Assembly: GCF_918797505.1 (NCBI RefSeq)
Contig: NC_092795.1
Coordinates: 2,079,434 to 2,143,433, forward strand
DNA: 64,000 nucleotides
Reading direction: 5' to 3'
Source: Bemisia tabaci
Taxonomy: Eukaryota; Arthropoda; Insecta; Hemiptera; Aleyrodidae
A model generated the notes under the pieces. That model made no database searches and was not told the DNA's origin. It was given only the letters and a program-made list of their open reading frames with translations. Made by a program: the position numbers and the translations under genes. Positions 11,353 through 36,429 of this stretch are shown here, piece by piece; position 1 is the first letter of the stretch; the number at the start of each line of letters is the position of its first letter.

Positions 11353-12076
11353 GACCAGGCATTAATCCTGTAACTTTTGAATAAAGTGAGATTGAGACTA
11401 GAAATTTTTTGAATGTTCCAAGATCAAAGGAAACTACTTTTGGGGCCCTCCCCAAATTTTAAGGGGATCATCTGGAAAAGTAGCAAGAATCCCAGGGGTT
11501 AAAGGGATGTTAAGGGACTTTTGGATCACTCTGTATCAATGAAATGATTGATCTTGGGAACAGGATGAGCATTGTAAGGTGACTACTGGAACGACTGTGG
11601 GCAACTGAATCTAGAGTTAAAGAGAATCAATATTTGTCACCATGCACTTTCAAATTCTGACTAACCACATTTTTTTACAATTTGAAACTGAGGGCTGACA
11701 GCAGGATGAAATCAGGGAAAACATGGAAAATTCAATAAATTACTTTGAACCACGAAGAATCAGGGAGAAGTCAGGGGAATTCTGCAATGAAATCTTTACT
11801 CTCTTGTTCAGTTAATGTACCCAAATTATTTTGATTTAACCCTTGCGCTCAATCAGCAGAGCTTAGTTTTTGTAGGAAGTTATCATGGAGAGTAAAAACT
11901 ACACTGAAGAAGGAAATTTTTATTCTAACATCCTTCAAAAGACAAGAGAAAATCAGAGAATTTTTGTATCTTAAATCACGAAAATTCAAGAAAATTGTTC
12001 ACCAAGCACAGAATCTTACTAGTCATAAGCCAGACATCACTTTAAAACATTTTTATGGATATTAGTGCTCAAATAC

Positions 12077-12265
12077 CTGTACAATATGTTGTAATTCTCG
12101 GCCAGCTGCATTTGCAAAAAAACAAAAAGCAAATTTCCGCGAGTGAATTTGGTTGACTCTTTCAACCAGATCAGCAGGGTTGTAAAGCAAAGGAGAAAAA
12201 TCCTTCGCTGAAGTCAAGAACCAAAGTAAGTTGCTTGATGAATTTTGGCCAACATCTGGATCCAT
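12077..12265 (-). CDS. Candidate first coding exon of an unidentified gene head-to-head with PTEN
   Basis: ATG at 12265-12263, 63 open codons, then the donor-like GTATTT after 12077 (phase 0). The product begins MDPDVGQNSSSNLLWFLTSA and ends AAGRELQHIVQ. The composition (few rare residues, hydrophobic helices) looks like real protein, but I do not recognise the family. An alternative is an internal exon starting at an acceptor-like CTCCTGCAG near 12284, in frame. The first supported PTEN sequence on the other strand is 12401, so the two genes would share a short promoter region. Confidence 0.45.
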
Positions 12266-12400
12266 CCACTTTTCAACCCACTGCAGGAGGTGGGTCAAGA
12301 ATTGTAGATGTGGTTGTCATTGCTGCCAGCGTGAGAACCAAATATTGTAGGCAAGTTGTTGCCCAGAGAGTTTTTCGTTTTGTTGTAATGGAGATTGGCA
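12266..12400. promoter_or_regulatory. Putative bidirectional promoter and PTEN non-coding first exon
   Basis: The plus strand has a consensus donor GTAAGT at 12401 and an acceptor TTTGTTTCAG ending at 12527, implying a non-coding PTEN leader exon ending at 12400 and a 127-nt intron. The minus-strand gene's ATG is at 12265. The transcription start sites for both would therefore lie within roughly 135 bp. A short upstream ORF would start at the ATG at 12388-12390, cross the splice junction and stop after six codons (12533-12535). No TATA box seen. Confidence 0.4.
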
Positions 12401-12611
12401 GTAAGTTTAAAAGCCTGACCAAATACGCTTGCTGAAATTTGCTTAGAATGTGTGATTTCTACTCTCAAGAATCTTGTAAAAGCAGTTTTGCCAGTTACTC
12501 ATTCAGAATGTTTTGTTTTTGTTTCAGAAGAATGAACTCCTAATACTAGAATTAATGCGCCAGAGCAGTTCTACCAAAAAACTGGCGCCGAATGTTGATC
12601 CGGTACTGAAG

Positions 12612-25545
<12,934 letters not shown>

Positions 25546-25553
25546 GTGAGTAG

Positions 25554-27975
25554 CTTAAATTTCAGTCATCACTCTCCATCTAATTAATACATGATTCGTT
25601 TTATAATCTGTGACCGTTTACGAAAAAGAGACCCTAGTCCACAGACGCAAAATTTTTAAAAGTGATTTGTGTCTAATTAAGTGATAAATAAGAGAAAACA
25701 AAGGTTGACCAAGGCTACAAATAAAACTTGTCAAAAAAGGATTAACTGGTGAAAGGAGCCAAATGGAGAGGTCAAACATGAAGTGGAAACTTTGAAAGCT
25801 CATATCTTTGTTGATACAAACGGAGAAGTTTGAAAGTGGCCAATATTCATGGCTTAGTAAGATATTCTCATCTTTCCTGTGAGAAACACCCTTGAAAATG
25901 TGATGAAACTAACATAAAAATTCTCGGTTTTAGATCAAAATTTCATTTCCTCTTCCAGTGGTTTGTTTCACTGTGGGTTGTATCAAAAATCAACTTCCCA
26001 AATCGAGTCCAAAAATAAGTTTTTGAGATTTCTACAAAAGACACTCTTTAATGCCTTGAAAAATTAGCTTTGAGCAGTTGTATCCATTTTTTCTGTGGAC
26101 TGCCTATTTAATACCTTGAATACGGCAAACTAGACTTTTTGACTGTTTATTCTTTGATTTTAGACTCTCTCAAAACTATATTTTTGAACTGCAAGCTACT
26201 AACAGATGTACCTGGCATTTTTGGCAATCTGGAATCAATTGTTCCACTTAGAGTTTTTGTGGACTATGGTCCCTTTTTCTGTGTACTGACTCATTTATAA
26301 TTTAAATAATGGGGCAAGTATTTGTGAAAATTTCAATTGGTGGAAAGATGATAAAATCTCTTAACTTGATTTGACTCTCTAGTTTCCAAATGGTCCTAAT
26401 TGTGGGAAATCAAGTCTTGTTACTCTTCTTGAATGTGCCGTCTTTTTATTCTTTGATTCTTAGTCTCTGTTTCCCACGCTTCTCTTAAGTAAATCTGCTG
26501 TTGGCATGTTGGTAAGGTCTGAAAACAAGCATCGTCTGTACATGAGTTCCTCCCAAAATTTCACACAAAAAATAATGGATTAGGAAGTTTAAAGATCAGC
26601 TCAAGTTAGATATTCACATACACAACCGGTCCATCGCAAATTTCAGCAAGAGCAAAAATTAGAGTTACGCCATGAAAAAATGACTTAAAAATCACAATAA
26701 GTGCAGTAGTAAAGTTTTAAATGCACTCTTACTTCATAATCTGTGCGGAAACTTCATACATTTTTGAGATTTTTGTCTCCAAAAGCGTAATGCAGTTAAC
26801 AAGCAATTTGATATCGATGGGTCCCCGCGGTTTCACAACTCAGCACAACACTAAAAAAATGGTGAGACCTTGTGACGCAGTTCTTTGAATCAAACAGAAG
26901 ACAATAGCAGTACCTCCCCTCCTTGTGTATTTTTAGGAAAAAGGGAAAATTACAGCATTGCATAAGAACCTCATACAGAACCGTTTAATAGCATTTTTCA
27001 CAAAAGAACCAAATCCGTAGACTTATAAAATATTGTCTTTGACCGAAGTTAAAAAGAAGGTTTCTATTTGATAAAAGCTTCCCAATCAGCACCTATCAAT
27101 ACCATAGTTTTTTGGTAGAATCAAAAGTACTTGAATATGGCTTTGTTGTTGTTGTCCATTGGAATGACAGGCCTATCAGACCCTTGAAGATTCCTTGTGC
27201 CATTTCTACGGTATTTCTTGACTCAGAGCGTCTGTCAAAACCTAGCATTAAGCAGTTTTTTGTGAAAGTTGCACCTCGGTCATTCTATATGAAACCTGCT
27301 AGCCTCATAAACTACCAATTCAAATTTTGACCATATTTTACCATTGACCTTATTTTAGACTCACAGTATTATAAATTGAAAATTAAGTTGTCAGCGAAAA
27401 CAACGTCAAGCATGACTTTCTCTCGAAACAGCTTGTCTGGTATGGGAATGATACCAGATGATAGGTTGCCTAAGAGGGTTCTGGGCTGAATTTCCAGTGG
27501 TAGAAAACATATAAGATGCCCTACCAAATTGTGGATTGACGGCATGAGGCAGAAAATGAGGAAATACGAATTGCCAAAGAAGCTCTGGCAGGATCGCCAC
27601 CTGTGGCGGTTGGGTGTCGCCAAGCGCACGGGAGCGCTATGAAGCGGCCATGTTAGTAAAGTTTGAAGCTGCACCTCGGGAATAAAGAGGTTTTCAAAAA
27701 TTTAGGGATAAAATATGAGGCAACTTGGAGGTTCACTTGATAATCGAGCTAGGTTGGAGAATGTTAGGTCAATGGAAAAACGCCTCTCATTTACCATTTT
27801 TCCCTGATTTTCTTTTTCTATCATCGATGACATATGAAGTAAGACTTACATGCTCCTTTCAGCCTGTTAACATTGCCCTTTTACTTTATTTATTTGCCAA
27901 CTACATCATTCTTATACCACTTTCGTCCTTCAGCATGACTTTTCATTGTCTTATCATTTAATTTAAAAAATTCCC
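25554..27975. other. PTEN 3' intron or downstream region
   Basis: Either intron or 3' UTR, depending on which PTEN 3' end is used. A 72-codon frame at 27112-27330 (MVESKVLEYGFVVVVHWN..) looks protein-like but has no recognised family and no clear splice context. Confidence 0.35.
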
Positions 27976-27979
27976 TTAG

Positions 27980-28063
27980 GAGTATGTGAAAATAAAATGT
28001 ATTTCAAGCAATGAAGGAATGACATCAGATGAAGAATTTGAACTATACTTCTCGAAAAAATAA
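27980..28063 (+). CDS. PTEN: Candidate alternative terminal exon of PTEN (a)
   Basis: Acceptor TTCCCTTAG, then 27 codons and TAA. The product EYVKIKCISSNEG followed by MTSDEEFELYFSKK looks coding. Its natural phase (0) does not fit the phase-1 donor at 25545 but does fit the phase-0 donor of the exon ending at 22114. It would then replace the 25401 exon. Joined to 25545 it would instead read only 11 codons beyond the junction codon before a stop. Confidence 0.35.
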   Translation, partial: EYVKIKCISSNEGMTSDEEFELYFSKK

Positions 28064-28179
28064 TTGATTGGAAGGAAGAAGAAAACTTCTGAAGCCCATG
28101 ACATTGCCGGTACCCTTGTTTCAAAATGGCTATTGAAAGTCCGATTTTTCCAGTGTTAACAGGATCTTTTTCAATACAG

Positions 28180-28397
28180 GAATGCATTGTAAGGAAAATG
28201 TTACACTTGAATACGCTGCAATATTGGTTGAGAACCAAGCCATACTTAGACAGAGTTCAAGTCAAAGAACTCCACATGTTTTTGACCAGCCTAAAATTCA
28301 AAATTCAGCTTCCCAGTTTTTTGTCATCCATTTTTTATACATTGCCTCAAATACATTATTATTTTTTTTTTTTTCCTATTCATTTTTACTCACTTGA
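28180..28397 (+). CDS. PTEN: Candidate alternative terminal exon of PTEN (b)
   Basis: The acceptor CTTTTTCAATACAG is in correct phase for the donor at 25545. It opens with MHCKENVTLEYAAILVENQA and runs to TGA at 28395-28397. The first half looks coding, while the end is Phe-rich low complexity from a T-tract. It has no similarity that I recognise and lacks a PDZ-binding end. Confidence 0.3.
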
Positions 28398-28399
28398 TG

Positions 28400-30070
28400 T
28401 TCAGGTCCGCAATCCATCAACAATAAATTTCAGGATTTACTTTTCAATTAGCCTAAGGAAGAAATATTTTTTTGACATCATTTTAAATTTTTGAGGAGAT
28501 CCAATCCTTAGTAATAGAGAACTTGTTGAAGTCTGAAATTTTATGGATTTGATTTGTGAATATAAACTACTGAGTGAACTAAGCTTGAGCATATCCTTGG
28601 TTTCTTCATCATACAATTATTAGAGGCGTTATGACAGAATGATCTAATCTGCTGAAATACATCTATTTTAATGGGAAATTCTGCCGCATAGCGGTGAATT
28701 TTTTTGCTTTATTAATCGCCTGATAGATAGCCCTCACTTCAGTCGAAGATAGATCATTTTTGTGAGGAGGAGGAGGATAGGAAAAAAGTGCAGTGGGTTG
28801 GCCTTGTCTTGAGTTCTTCAAGTTAGTTCATTTTCTACTTGGCAGGAGTGCATACTACCACCTCTTGCCTCTTACATTTTCATTGTATGTGTCATTTATC
28901 GAGTGTGCAGTTTCAATTGGTTTGTGCAATTCCTACAAAAGCAAAAATGTCACATTTCTGTTGCGATCAACTTTTCAAAGATTTTAAGGTTCTTATCAGC
29001 CTTTTCAACCTGAAATCCGTGACAAAATCTCAAAAATGTTGAGCAAATCTTGCTTTGACCTCAACTGACCTAGGGTTGAAACTTGCCACAAGCTCCATGC
29101 TTCTCATCCATATCCTCGTGTAAGAGAGATCAAGTTAGTATTCCTAATCTGTTAGAGCAATGATCAAATCTTCACAAATGAGGAGATTTTACCAAGATGG
29201 TTAACATCTCCATCATTAGAACATCCTGCTTGTGAAATAGCGATGCTTGTCTCATACAATTCGTTTAGTAGTCACAATTTGGTGCCCTTGATATTCCTCC
29301 AGAGATATTGCTATAATGCTCCGGAGTGAATGAATTAAACAGGGTGGAGTGATTAGATTAGTTTTACTGTATCCGCACATTCAACAGTCTGAAGTTTAAG
29401 TGTAATTTTTGAGGTTGACTATTTGTAAAATCTCTTCAGTAAAATATGTGTTAAGGTATGGCAATTCAGAACATTGACTCTAATTTTGTAAACTGCTTAA
29501 TTTTCTCAAAACTGATAAAGAAGATGGCAGGACTTACAAGTATACTGGTTTTTCTGTAGCTCTCAGATGGATTGAACTATTATTTTCATTTTAGCATTAC
29601 TAATCCACCACATAACAAGGAAGGGTCTGGAATGTCTATTTAGAATCCAAAACAGCACATTTCATATTGTTTTCATCAAGAGTTCAAGAGAATTTTCATA
29701 GCTGAAAACTCATTTTTAAAGTTGTTTCAGAATGTTAAGTACCCTACTCAATTGTTATCAAGTAACTTCTGCCATGTTTTTCTTCAAAATCGTGAGAAAT
29801 TGAAAAATATTTTGAGCAAAGTTCTGGTGGCATTGGTGTCAGTTAAAGTTTTTAATAAATTACTAGGTTTTTGTGAAGAATACAGTCTTTTCCGCTGCTG
29901 CGGAATTTTTTTAGAAAGCGAAAGCTGTGACAGATGTAAAAACTTCATTTTCCCCTAAACCCTTGTGCCTAGTTTCGAAACCTGTAACTCATTTTAAGAG
30001 AAAAATGTAATAAAAAACAAAATAAATATAAAGCACCGTTTTGTATGTTTTAATTCAAAGGACCACATCG
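28400..30070. other. Probable PTEN 3' region, no other gene recognised
   Basis: AT-rich sequence with poly(A)-type hexamers near its end and no recognised protein. A 78-codon frame at 29722-29958 follows an acceptor-like TTGTTTCAG but cannot be assigned. Confidence 0.35.
30009..30026 (+). terminator. Possible PTEN poly(A) signals
   Basis: Two AATAAA hexamers lie 12 bp apart (30009 and 30021), downstream of all candidate PTEN terminal exons. Position and strand fit, but AATAAA is frequent in this AT-rich sequence. Confidence 0.25.
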
Positions 30071-30071
30071 G

Positions 30072-30324
30072 TGGCCAAAGTGCAGAACCACGTATGAGTA
30101 TCTCCATTTTGATATTTCAAAATTTCTGCTCTTATGCTATTTATTCGAAGAAAAACAAGTTGACTTCATACCTTGAAATTTATATAGAATATTTTGCTGT
30201 TAAAGAAGGAATATCAAGAAAATTTTCAAGAAATTATGTTGACTAGTTTTCCAAAGAAAACATTAAGTATGACAGGAAGTCTACAACGTTGCTATCGGAG
30301 GTATGTGGTTTCGCACTTTGGCCA
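30072..30324. mobile_element. MITE family A, copy 4 (best preserved)
   Basis: Ends TGGCCAAAGTGCAGAACCAC and GTGGTTTCGCACTTTGGCCA are near-perfect inverted repeats. The interior has the family phrases CAAAATTTCTGCTC, GAATATTTTGCTG and TATGACAGGAAGTCTACAAC. Confidence 0.85.
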
Positions 30325-30485
30325 TTTATATAATAAAATAATACAGGTTGAAAGGTAAAGTTTCTGCATGAGGATATGGTCTTCGTAAAAATAAGAGTAG
30401 TTGCCAACCCATCAGCAACATTTAAATAAGTGTATTATTTTTGAAGACAAAAAATTGTCCAACAAGTTTGGTTCCATAAAGCTGT

Positions 30486-30505
30486 CCCCCCCCCCCCCCC
30501 CCCCC
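30486..30505. repeat. Poly(C) tract of 20
   Basis: Uninterrupted run of 20 C in otherwise AT-rich DNA, about 160 bp from a poly(T) tract at about 30664-30680. Confidence 0.95.
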
Positions 30506-30699
30506 ATTTGTGAAAAAAACAATAAGCATCTCAAATTTTGGATGGTCGTCATTTTTACGTAAGTTAGTATTAGGTCACTAATTATCATGTGACTCTATGA
30601 TGGTTCATCATGCTGAAAATTGACTTGTATCTACAACCCAATATTTTCTCCATCATGATGGGGTTTTTTTTTTTTTTTTCAAATATGTCTCTTTTTTAT

Positions 30700-33600
30700 T
30701 TAACCATGTGGCACTGAAATAAGTTTAGTGTAAAAATTATCAGGAACTTCTCTCCAAACTTGTAAGATCATTGCTGAGATGGTTTGATGAGATTTTTCAT
30801 AGCAAGCATTATTTATATCTCGGGTAATAGTTGAAATTAGCCAGATCATCTCTGGGTTTTTTTTTGTGAAATCACGGCTCCAAAAAGCAATGTAGCTTTT
30901 AGTGCCAAGCCGTGCCTTGGCTGAGAACACTTGAGAGGTCGACGTGGCATGGTTGAATCATATTCAACATCATCAGGGAAATCACAGCAAAAAAGTCCTA
31001 TTATCAAGCTGGGAGAGTCATATTGTTTTGACTTCGTGTTGTGCAAGAGATTCGTGTTCATTCATCGAAAAAGGACATTAGCCCCCAAAAATTGCAAATT
31101 GAGACTTTGAAAAGTCAGGAATAAATTGAGAAATGCCGTCATTATACTTTGATGTTTTTCATTTTGTTTGTTCTTCAAAATAGTTTAGTTTGCACTTTTT
31201 TTCTTCTTTTTTTTTGAAAGGAAGGGAGGGGAGGCAGGTCTGGACTTTAAACCAGTTATGTCTCATGAACAAGTTCGTTATTGCCCAAAATTATTGAAAA
31301 TTCTGGGATTAGTCATTTTTGAGGGTACAAAATCTTCAGAGATCAGAGACAAGTCATACAATTTAAAAATGAAGGAAACTCATCACTCCTAATAAACTCG
31401 AAAAATGTAAAACTATTTCTACGCGTGACAGCTCTCAGTCCAGGAACTGTAGTTTTGAGAAATAGAAATCTAAAATTATTATTTCTATGTGAGAGGCCTA
31501 AAATTGTCGGATTAAAATTGGTACAAAAGTGAACTTAACCAATTGCAATTTATTTTATATGAGATTTTATATTGAATTATAATTGAAATATATATTGAAA
31601 ATATTTTAAATTGAAAAGTCGGATTCTGATCTCATACTTAATTTGAAACAAATCCCCAATCTTGAACTTTACCTTGGTAAATTCAGGTCCTATTTCGGTG
31701 AATGATCTCTTACATAAATAAAATCAGTGACCCAGACTTGAGTGTAATATGGGTCCACGTCACCATAACGTGGGACACGTCAGCATAATATTAAATGCAA
31801 AAGGTAGTTTTTCTTTTAGGTCTTTTAATGTAGTTAGGAAATGTGTTTTAAATAATTGCTGTATGAAATGAATTCCGTTTCTAAGAAAGGTGGGTAATGT
31901 GTGTGTTTTAGAAGTGGGCGTCCAAGTTGGGTGCTACCAGTTGCTGTCAGAAGCAGACAAAGGAATTACTCAATCATTATCATCATAGTAAGCATCACCT
32001 CAGCAACACTGCGCTTTGAGTCCATGACACTATTTTAATTTATTGATAAGCATTATTTGTGCAGTTAACTCATTTCAGGAGATGCAGAACGAGCAATGTA
32101 AAAAGACTATCTGATTCCGAATTAAAAAAATTCATGATTAAAGTTGTCCAAATTGAACAATTCTCAACTGAGGTCTTGCCTTGCTAAAAATGGAGGTTCT
32201 GCTATCCTTAATTTTGGCTCTTACCAGCCAAAAATTTGTGCATGTGTGCGTCATTTTAAAAGCAACACATTAACGACCATGATTGAGTTCTACTTTTTTA
32301 AGCTGTATGTAACTCCTCAAGCGAACCTCATCTGAATGGCACTTCGCAATGATTGCTAAATTTTTAGGTCAAGCTGTATTCCCCCTGTCAAGGCCTCTCC
32401 TCTTTTTACAATCTTAAAATTTCAAGTGAGAAATGATGTGTAGCAGAGGTGATATAATTCAATATTATGAACTCTTGGTTCATATCAGAAATGAAAATTA
32501 CCGCTGAAAGATAGACTGAAAATTAATTTTTTGTGATTTCTCAATCCCAGCTTTTCAAGTACAGTTGTTCAACAGTTCATACACATATTCATGAAAAATT
32601 TTCAAGCTCACTTTCTTTACTGATCATATGTTAACAGAAATTTCTTGCGCCAGTGGCTGTTAGAAACACTATCAGTAGAATGATTCAGAAATTTTACCAG
32701 AACGTTTGTTATTATAAATGGCCTTTTACATTGCTCGCGTCTAGACTCAGTTTGTGTACGTTTAATGCTGACTATACCATTTTATGTACAGTGTTATAAA
32801 CAGCCTAGTGGACTGCAAAAGTTTCAGAACGTTAAGTTATGCCACCGTTATTTTCAGGAGAAAATTTTATCGTGAACCGCATCGGTTCTTATGTATGAAT
32901 GTTAAGGGTAGTATTAATTCTTGAAGGATCCAAGCAAATTTTAATGCAGCAAATACTTTAATGTATATTTTGTGTGCCCATCAAATCCTCCCACAGCGAT
33001 GGTAAATTAGTTACGTGTTGAAAGGTCCAATTCTCCAGTCTTAATTGTTTGCTTACTCATCAATTCACTTTAATAAGTGTCAATCTCTGGTGAGGTCGTT
33101 CAATTTACTAGGGTAAAGTTCACAACTACTTAATGAACACTAACCAATCAGTTTGAAGTTCACACAGTATTTTTCTGGTAGAAAATGATCTCTATTATAT
33201 ATTTTGAGTGACTCAAATTTTTGAGGTTTGCATCATCACATCTATTCTCTGATATTAAGTCCGTGCATTTTGCAGAGAAGCTTTTTTTTTAATACCCCAG
33301 ATTTTTAATTATTGAGAATGGCATGAAAATTAACGAAAAGTTGGAAGCATTAAAAGAATTTTTCAGCAGGCCGCTTACTGAAAGTTAAAATCAATGCAAT
33401 AAGACATCGATATGCAATATATTGCAAGGTTAAGATAGGGATTTGTCTATTCTTGTTGTTCTGATTAAGTTTCAATAATCGAGCCGCAGGGAAACAACCA
33501 TATTTTCCTCTCTCAGCTAAGTGATTTAGAATAGTCTATGTAAGGTACCAATAGCCTCTGTGTATCATTTGAAGTTACACAAAAGTGTAAGAAGTTGATC

Positions 33601-34070
33601 GAATGAAACGGTGATTAACTGTAGGTAATTCTTTTAGCCAATAGCCTAAAAAGGTCCTTGAGGTCTCTTTAAGTCAAATTTCGTATAATTTGTACCAGAA
33701 TTAACTTTTGATGAGGAAGAGACCCTTTAGCTGCATTTAAGCTGCATGTAAGAGCCAACAAATAGCTCAGTTGCGTCAGTGAGCTCTCGAAGAGTTCCTT
33801 TTTAATATAAGCAGCCACTCTATGAAGAAACACTGAAGAATAAAAGCACGGTTCGAATTGTTTTAATGTTTAATCCCTCTAATTTTTCATCCTTATTTTC
33901 AATTAATCTTGTCATCAAGTACGAATTAGCAGCTATCATTTCTCTGACTTAATGTCAATTTTAATTCTCAGCACATTTAAACTGTAAGGAAATGTTGATT
34001 TTTAGTGGAGAAGTATTCAAAATTCTTTTCAATTTTCTGCAATTGTTTATCTTTACCTCATATCAATGGC
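30700..34070. other. Intergenic, no gene recognised
   Basis: AT-rich sequence. The short frames on both strands (longest 76 codons) lack splice context or recognisable motifs. Confidence 0.4.
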
Positions 34071-34075
34071 CAAAG

Positions 34076-34361
34076 TGAGAAACCAAGTATCCCCATCGCG
34101 GCGTTTTGAAATTTCTGCTCCTATTTTATTTTTTTTGAAGAGATAAAAGTCAACTTTGCGGTTTAAAATTTTGCCAGAATAGCCTGCTTACAGAAAAAAA
34201 GGGGGGGGGGGGGGAAGGAAAGAAAAAAAATCAAGGAAGTTTTCAAAAAAGTACCTTGCCTAATTTTCTTTAAAAAATAAAAGGAAAAAAAAAAGAAACT
34301 GAGTATGACAGGAAGTCTGCAACGTCACGAACGAAGATAAGTGGTCTCGCACTTCAGCCAT
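34076..34361. mobile_element. MITE family A, copy 5
   Basis: Ends ATGGCCAAAGTGAGAAACCA and GTGGTCTCGCACTTCAGCCAT are inverted; the inverted match extends outward through ATATC/GATAT. It contains a G14 tract at 34201-34214 and A-runs that explain its larger size. Confidence 0.8.
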
Positions 34362-34369
34362 CGATATGA

Positions 34370-35960
34370 AATTAGAAGTTTTTTATGGACTGAAAACATA
34401 GTAAAGTACATGCCACGCCAACAATCGAAATTGTAAATAAGGTTTCCTGTATTTTCTAAGTTGTGTTTGTAAAAAAATATTTTCCTAATTTTTAAAATAC
34501 TCCCCCTTCTCTGTCCTTTCCTGTGAATCAAACAGAAGAAGATATTTTTGAGCTGTATTTTTTTAAGTTTATTTTGAGTCATTTTCAAGGTGTATTAATT
34601 GCCCAGAAATCGACTCGATACATTAATGAAACTTTTCATCTTGAGGGAATTGTCAATAAAGTGCCACTAGACAGAGTTTGAACTGATAGGAAACCTCTCT
34701 TGTTTCCTCTTCAAAATTTTACATAGGAAGCGATTCACACAATGGAAGGTTCAGAAACCATCTTCTAAACAAGAAATTGACTTCTTTAACACAGATCAAA
34801 TGAAAGTTAGATAGTAGAAATGACGTAATTTGTATTTTTGCTATTTAACCAATCTTATCGCGAACACTTGTATCTTGCATAGGAGTAGGAGTTGATTTTC
34901 GGACTTCCTGTTGTGTGAATTGGTATCCTTGTGAAACTTCGAAGAAGGAACATGTTGCATGGTGCTTCAATTCATGCTTTTTCTAGAGGCTCTTTCACCT
35001 CTGCTGTTCCCGATTTTTCAAACGAGACTTCCGTTTGCCGAGATAAATCTTGTCATGAGTCTTAAATAGTAATGATGAATTTATATGTGACAATTAGTAA
35101 TCTGTGATACAGGAATCAAGACAAGAAATATGATCTTTCAGGAATGTGTCTCTTAAATTTTATGTAATAATAGCATTAATTTCCGAATAATCATTGGAAA
35201 AGCATTGGATTCCAGCCATTGCACTGGATGTAACTGTCTGTACATATAAGGATGAAAGCTTGTCTGATTGCGACTGTCTATTTGCGAGCGTGGCTGTTTT
35301 TGTGTTGATTCATCTATTTATATACCAATAATTTTGTAAATAAAATAATGTGTAACAAAAATTTACTCCTGCTTATTGCGTTAATTGACTAAGAAATTTT
35401 AACAATTGACTATCTCTATTTAAGACCCCCTCCCCCCTCCTTGCAATTGTTTTGTGAATTATCCTTTCGGAAAGGGCAAAAAAATAAAATTCTAGGGGGA
35501 AGCAATAAGTCGTGATCTCAAGTTTTGTGGATACCTTTGGTTTTCAAATTTGTTCTCTCATGAAAAAACATCAATTTGGAGCAATGTGAGTTGCATTAGT
35601 TTGATTCGCTTCTCAAGGAGACATTAGATCACTATCAACAGCTTGAATGATTTAGCCAGCCACACAAGCTAACCTCAGATCCGCTTGATAGTGACAGTAG
35701 CGTTAATTAGAACTAGCTATACAAATATGATGGAGGGCCGGCAAGTAAATCTTGGAAAAATCATTTTTTAAAACCCCAAAGGCTTGCAAAAATTGTAGTT
35801 ACTATCTATTATCAGTTCAATTGCCATTGCTGTATCATTCTTATTTCCGTGGAGGAAATTTTTGTAGCATAGGAAAAAAGAATCCGAAACAACATTTTTG
35901 GAAAAATCAGGTTGTTTGCATTCTTGCTTTTGCCAGGAATGAAATACCAAATTCCAGAAA
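34370..35960. other. Intergenic, no gene recognised
   Basis: AT-rich. No feature beyond short unsupported frames was seen up to the orphan exon-like segment on the minus strand. Confidence 0.4.
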
Positions 35961-35971
35961 TTGCAACTAAC

Positions 35972-36094
35972 CTTGCAAGCAACGGAGACACATTTTCATG
36001 TGATACTCGACTTTTAAAAAGCAAATCATGTTCTTCTGGCTCCAAGTTCCACTCATGTAGGCTCTTAATAGATTTTTCCCACAATTCGGTATAC
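35972..36094 (-). CDS. Orphan exon-like segment, unidentified
   Basis: On the minus strand, an acceptor-like ATTCGACAG precedes 36094 and a donor GTTAGT follows 35972. The open frame between has the same phase (2) at both ends: YTELWEKSIKSLHEWNLEPE, EEHDLLFKSRVS, then HENVSPLLA. It reads like a helical protein segment. No partner exon was found on either side and I do not recognise the family. It could be a captured or pseudogene exon. Confidence 0.3.
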
Positions 36095-36169
36095 CTGTCG
36101 AATAGCAAATTTATAGGACAAGGCTATAATTTTGGTGGCCAAAAAATTCTGCCTTACAATATTGCAAGA

Positions 36170-36422
36170 AGCATATTCTAAGTCTAGGTTATTGCAAGCA
36201 GCATATTAAAATTCTCTGTCGGAATTTAGCCTTGAAGAAGGGACCGAGGTGTCCCGAAACGCGTCGGCTTTTTAATTTTATTTTGTGAGTTTGAGTTTTT
36301 TAATTTTCCGATTCTTCTCTGTTTTCTCATTTAATTAGCTCACAGTTTGTTACCTCGGTTTTTTCCGTTAGTTTCGTTTGTTTTCGACTCTTTCGGTTCG
36401 TGAGCATATTCTAAGTCTAGGT
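36170..36422. mobile_element. Short retroposon-like insert with 20-bp direct repeats
   Basis: The word AGCATATTCTAAGTCTAGGT occurs at 36170-36189 and again at 36403-36422, flanking a 213-bp insert. The insert carries TTGAAGAAGGGACCGAGG, TGTCCCGAAACGCGTCGGC (36232-36267), a small hairpin (GGGAC/GTCCC) followed by GAAAC, a motif common near the ends of Penelope-like and related retroelements. The rest of the insert is T-rich. The long direct repeats suggest a target duplication. Confidence 0.6.
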
Positions 36423-36429
36423 GTGTGTA

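Noticed and set aside
27112..27330. 72-codon plus-strand frame that looks protein-like
   Set aside because: No recognisable family, no matching splice phase with PTEN and no partner exon; kept only as a note.
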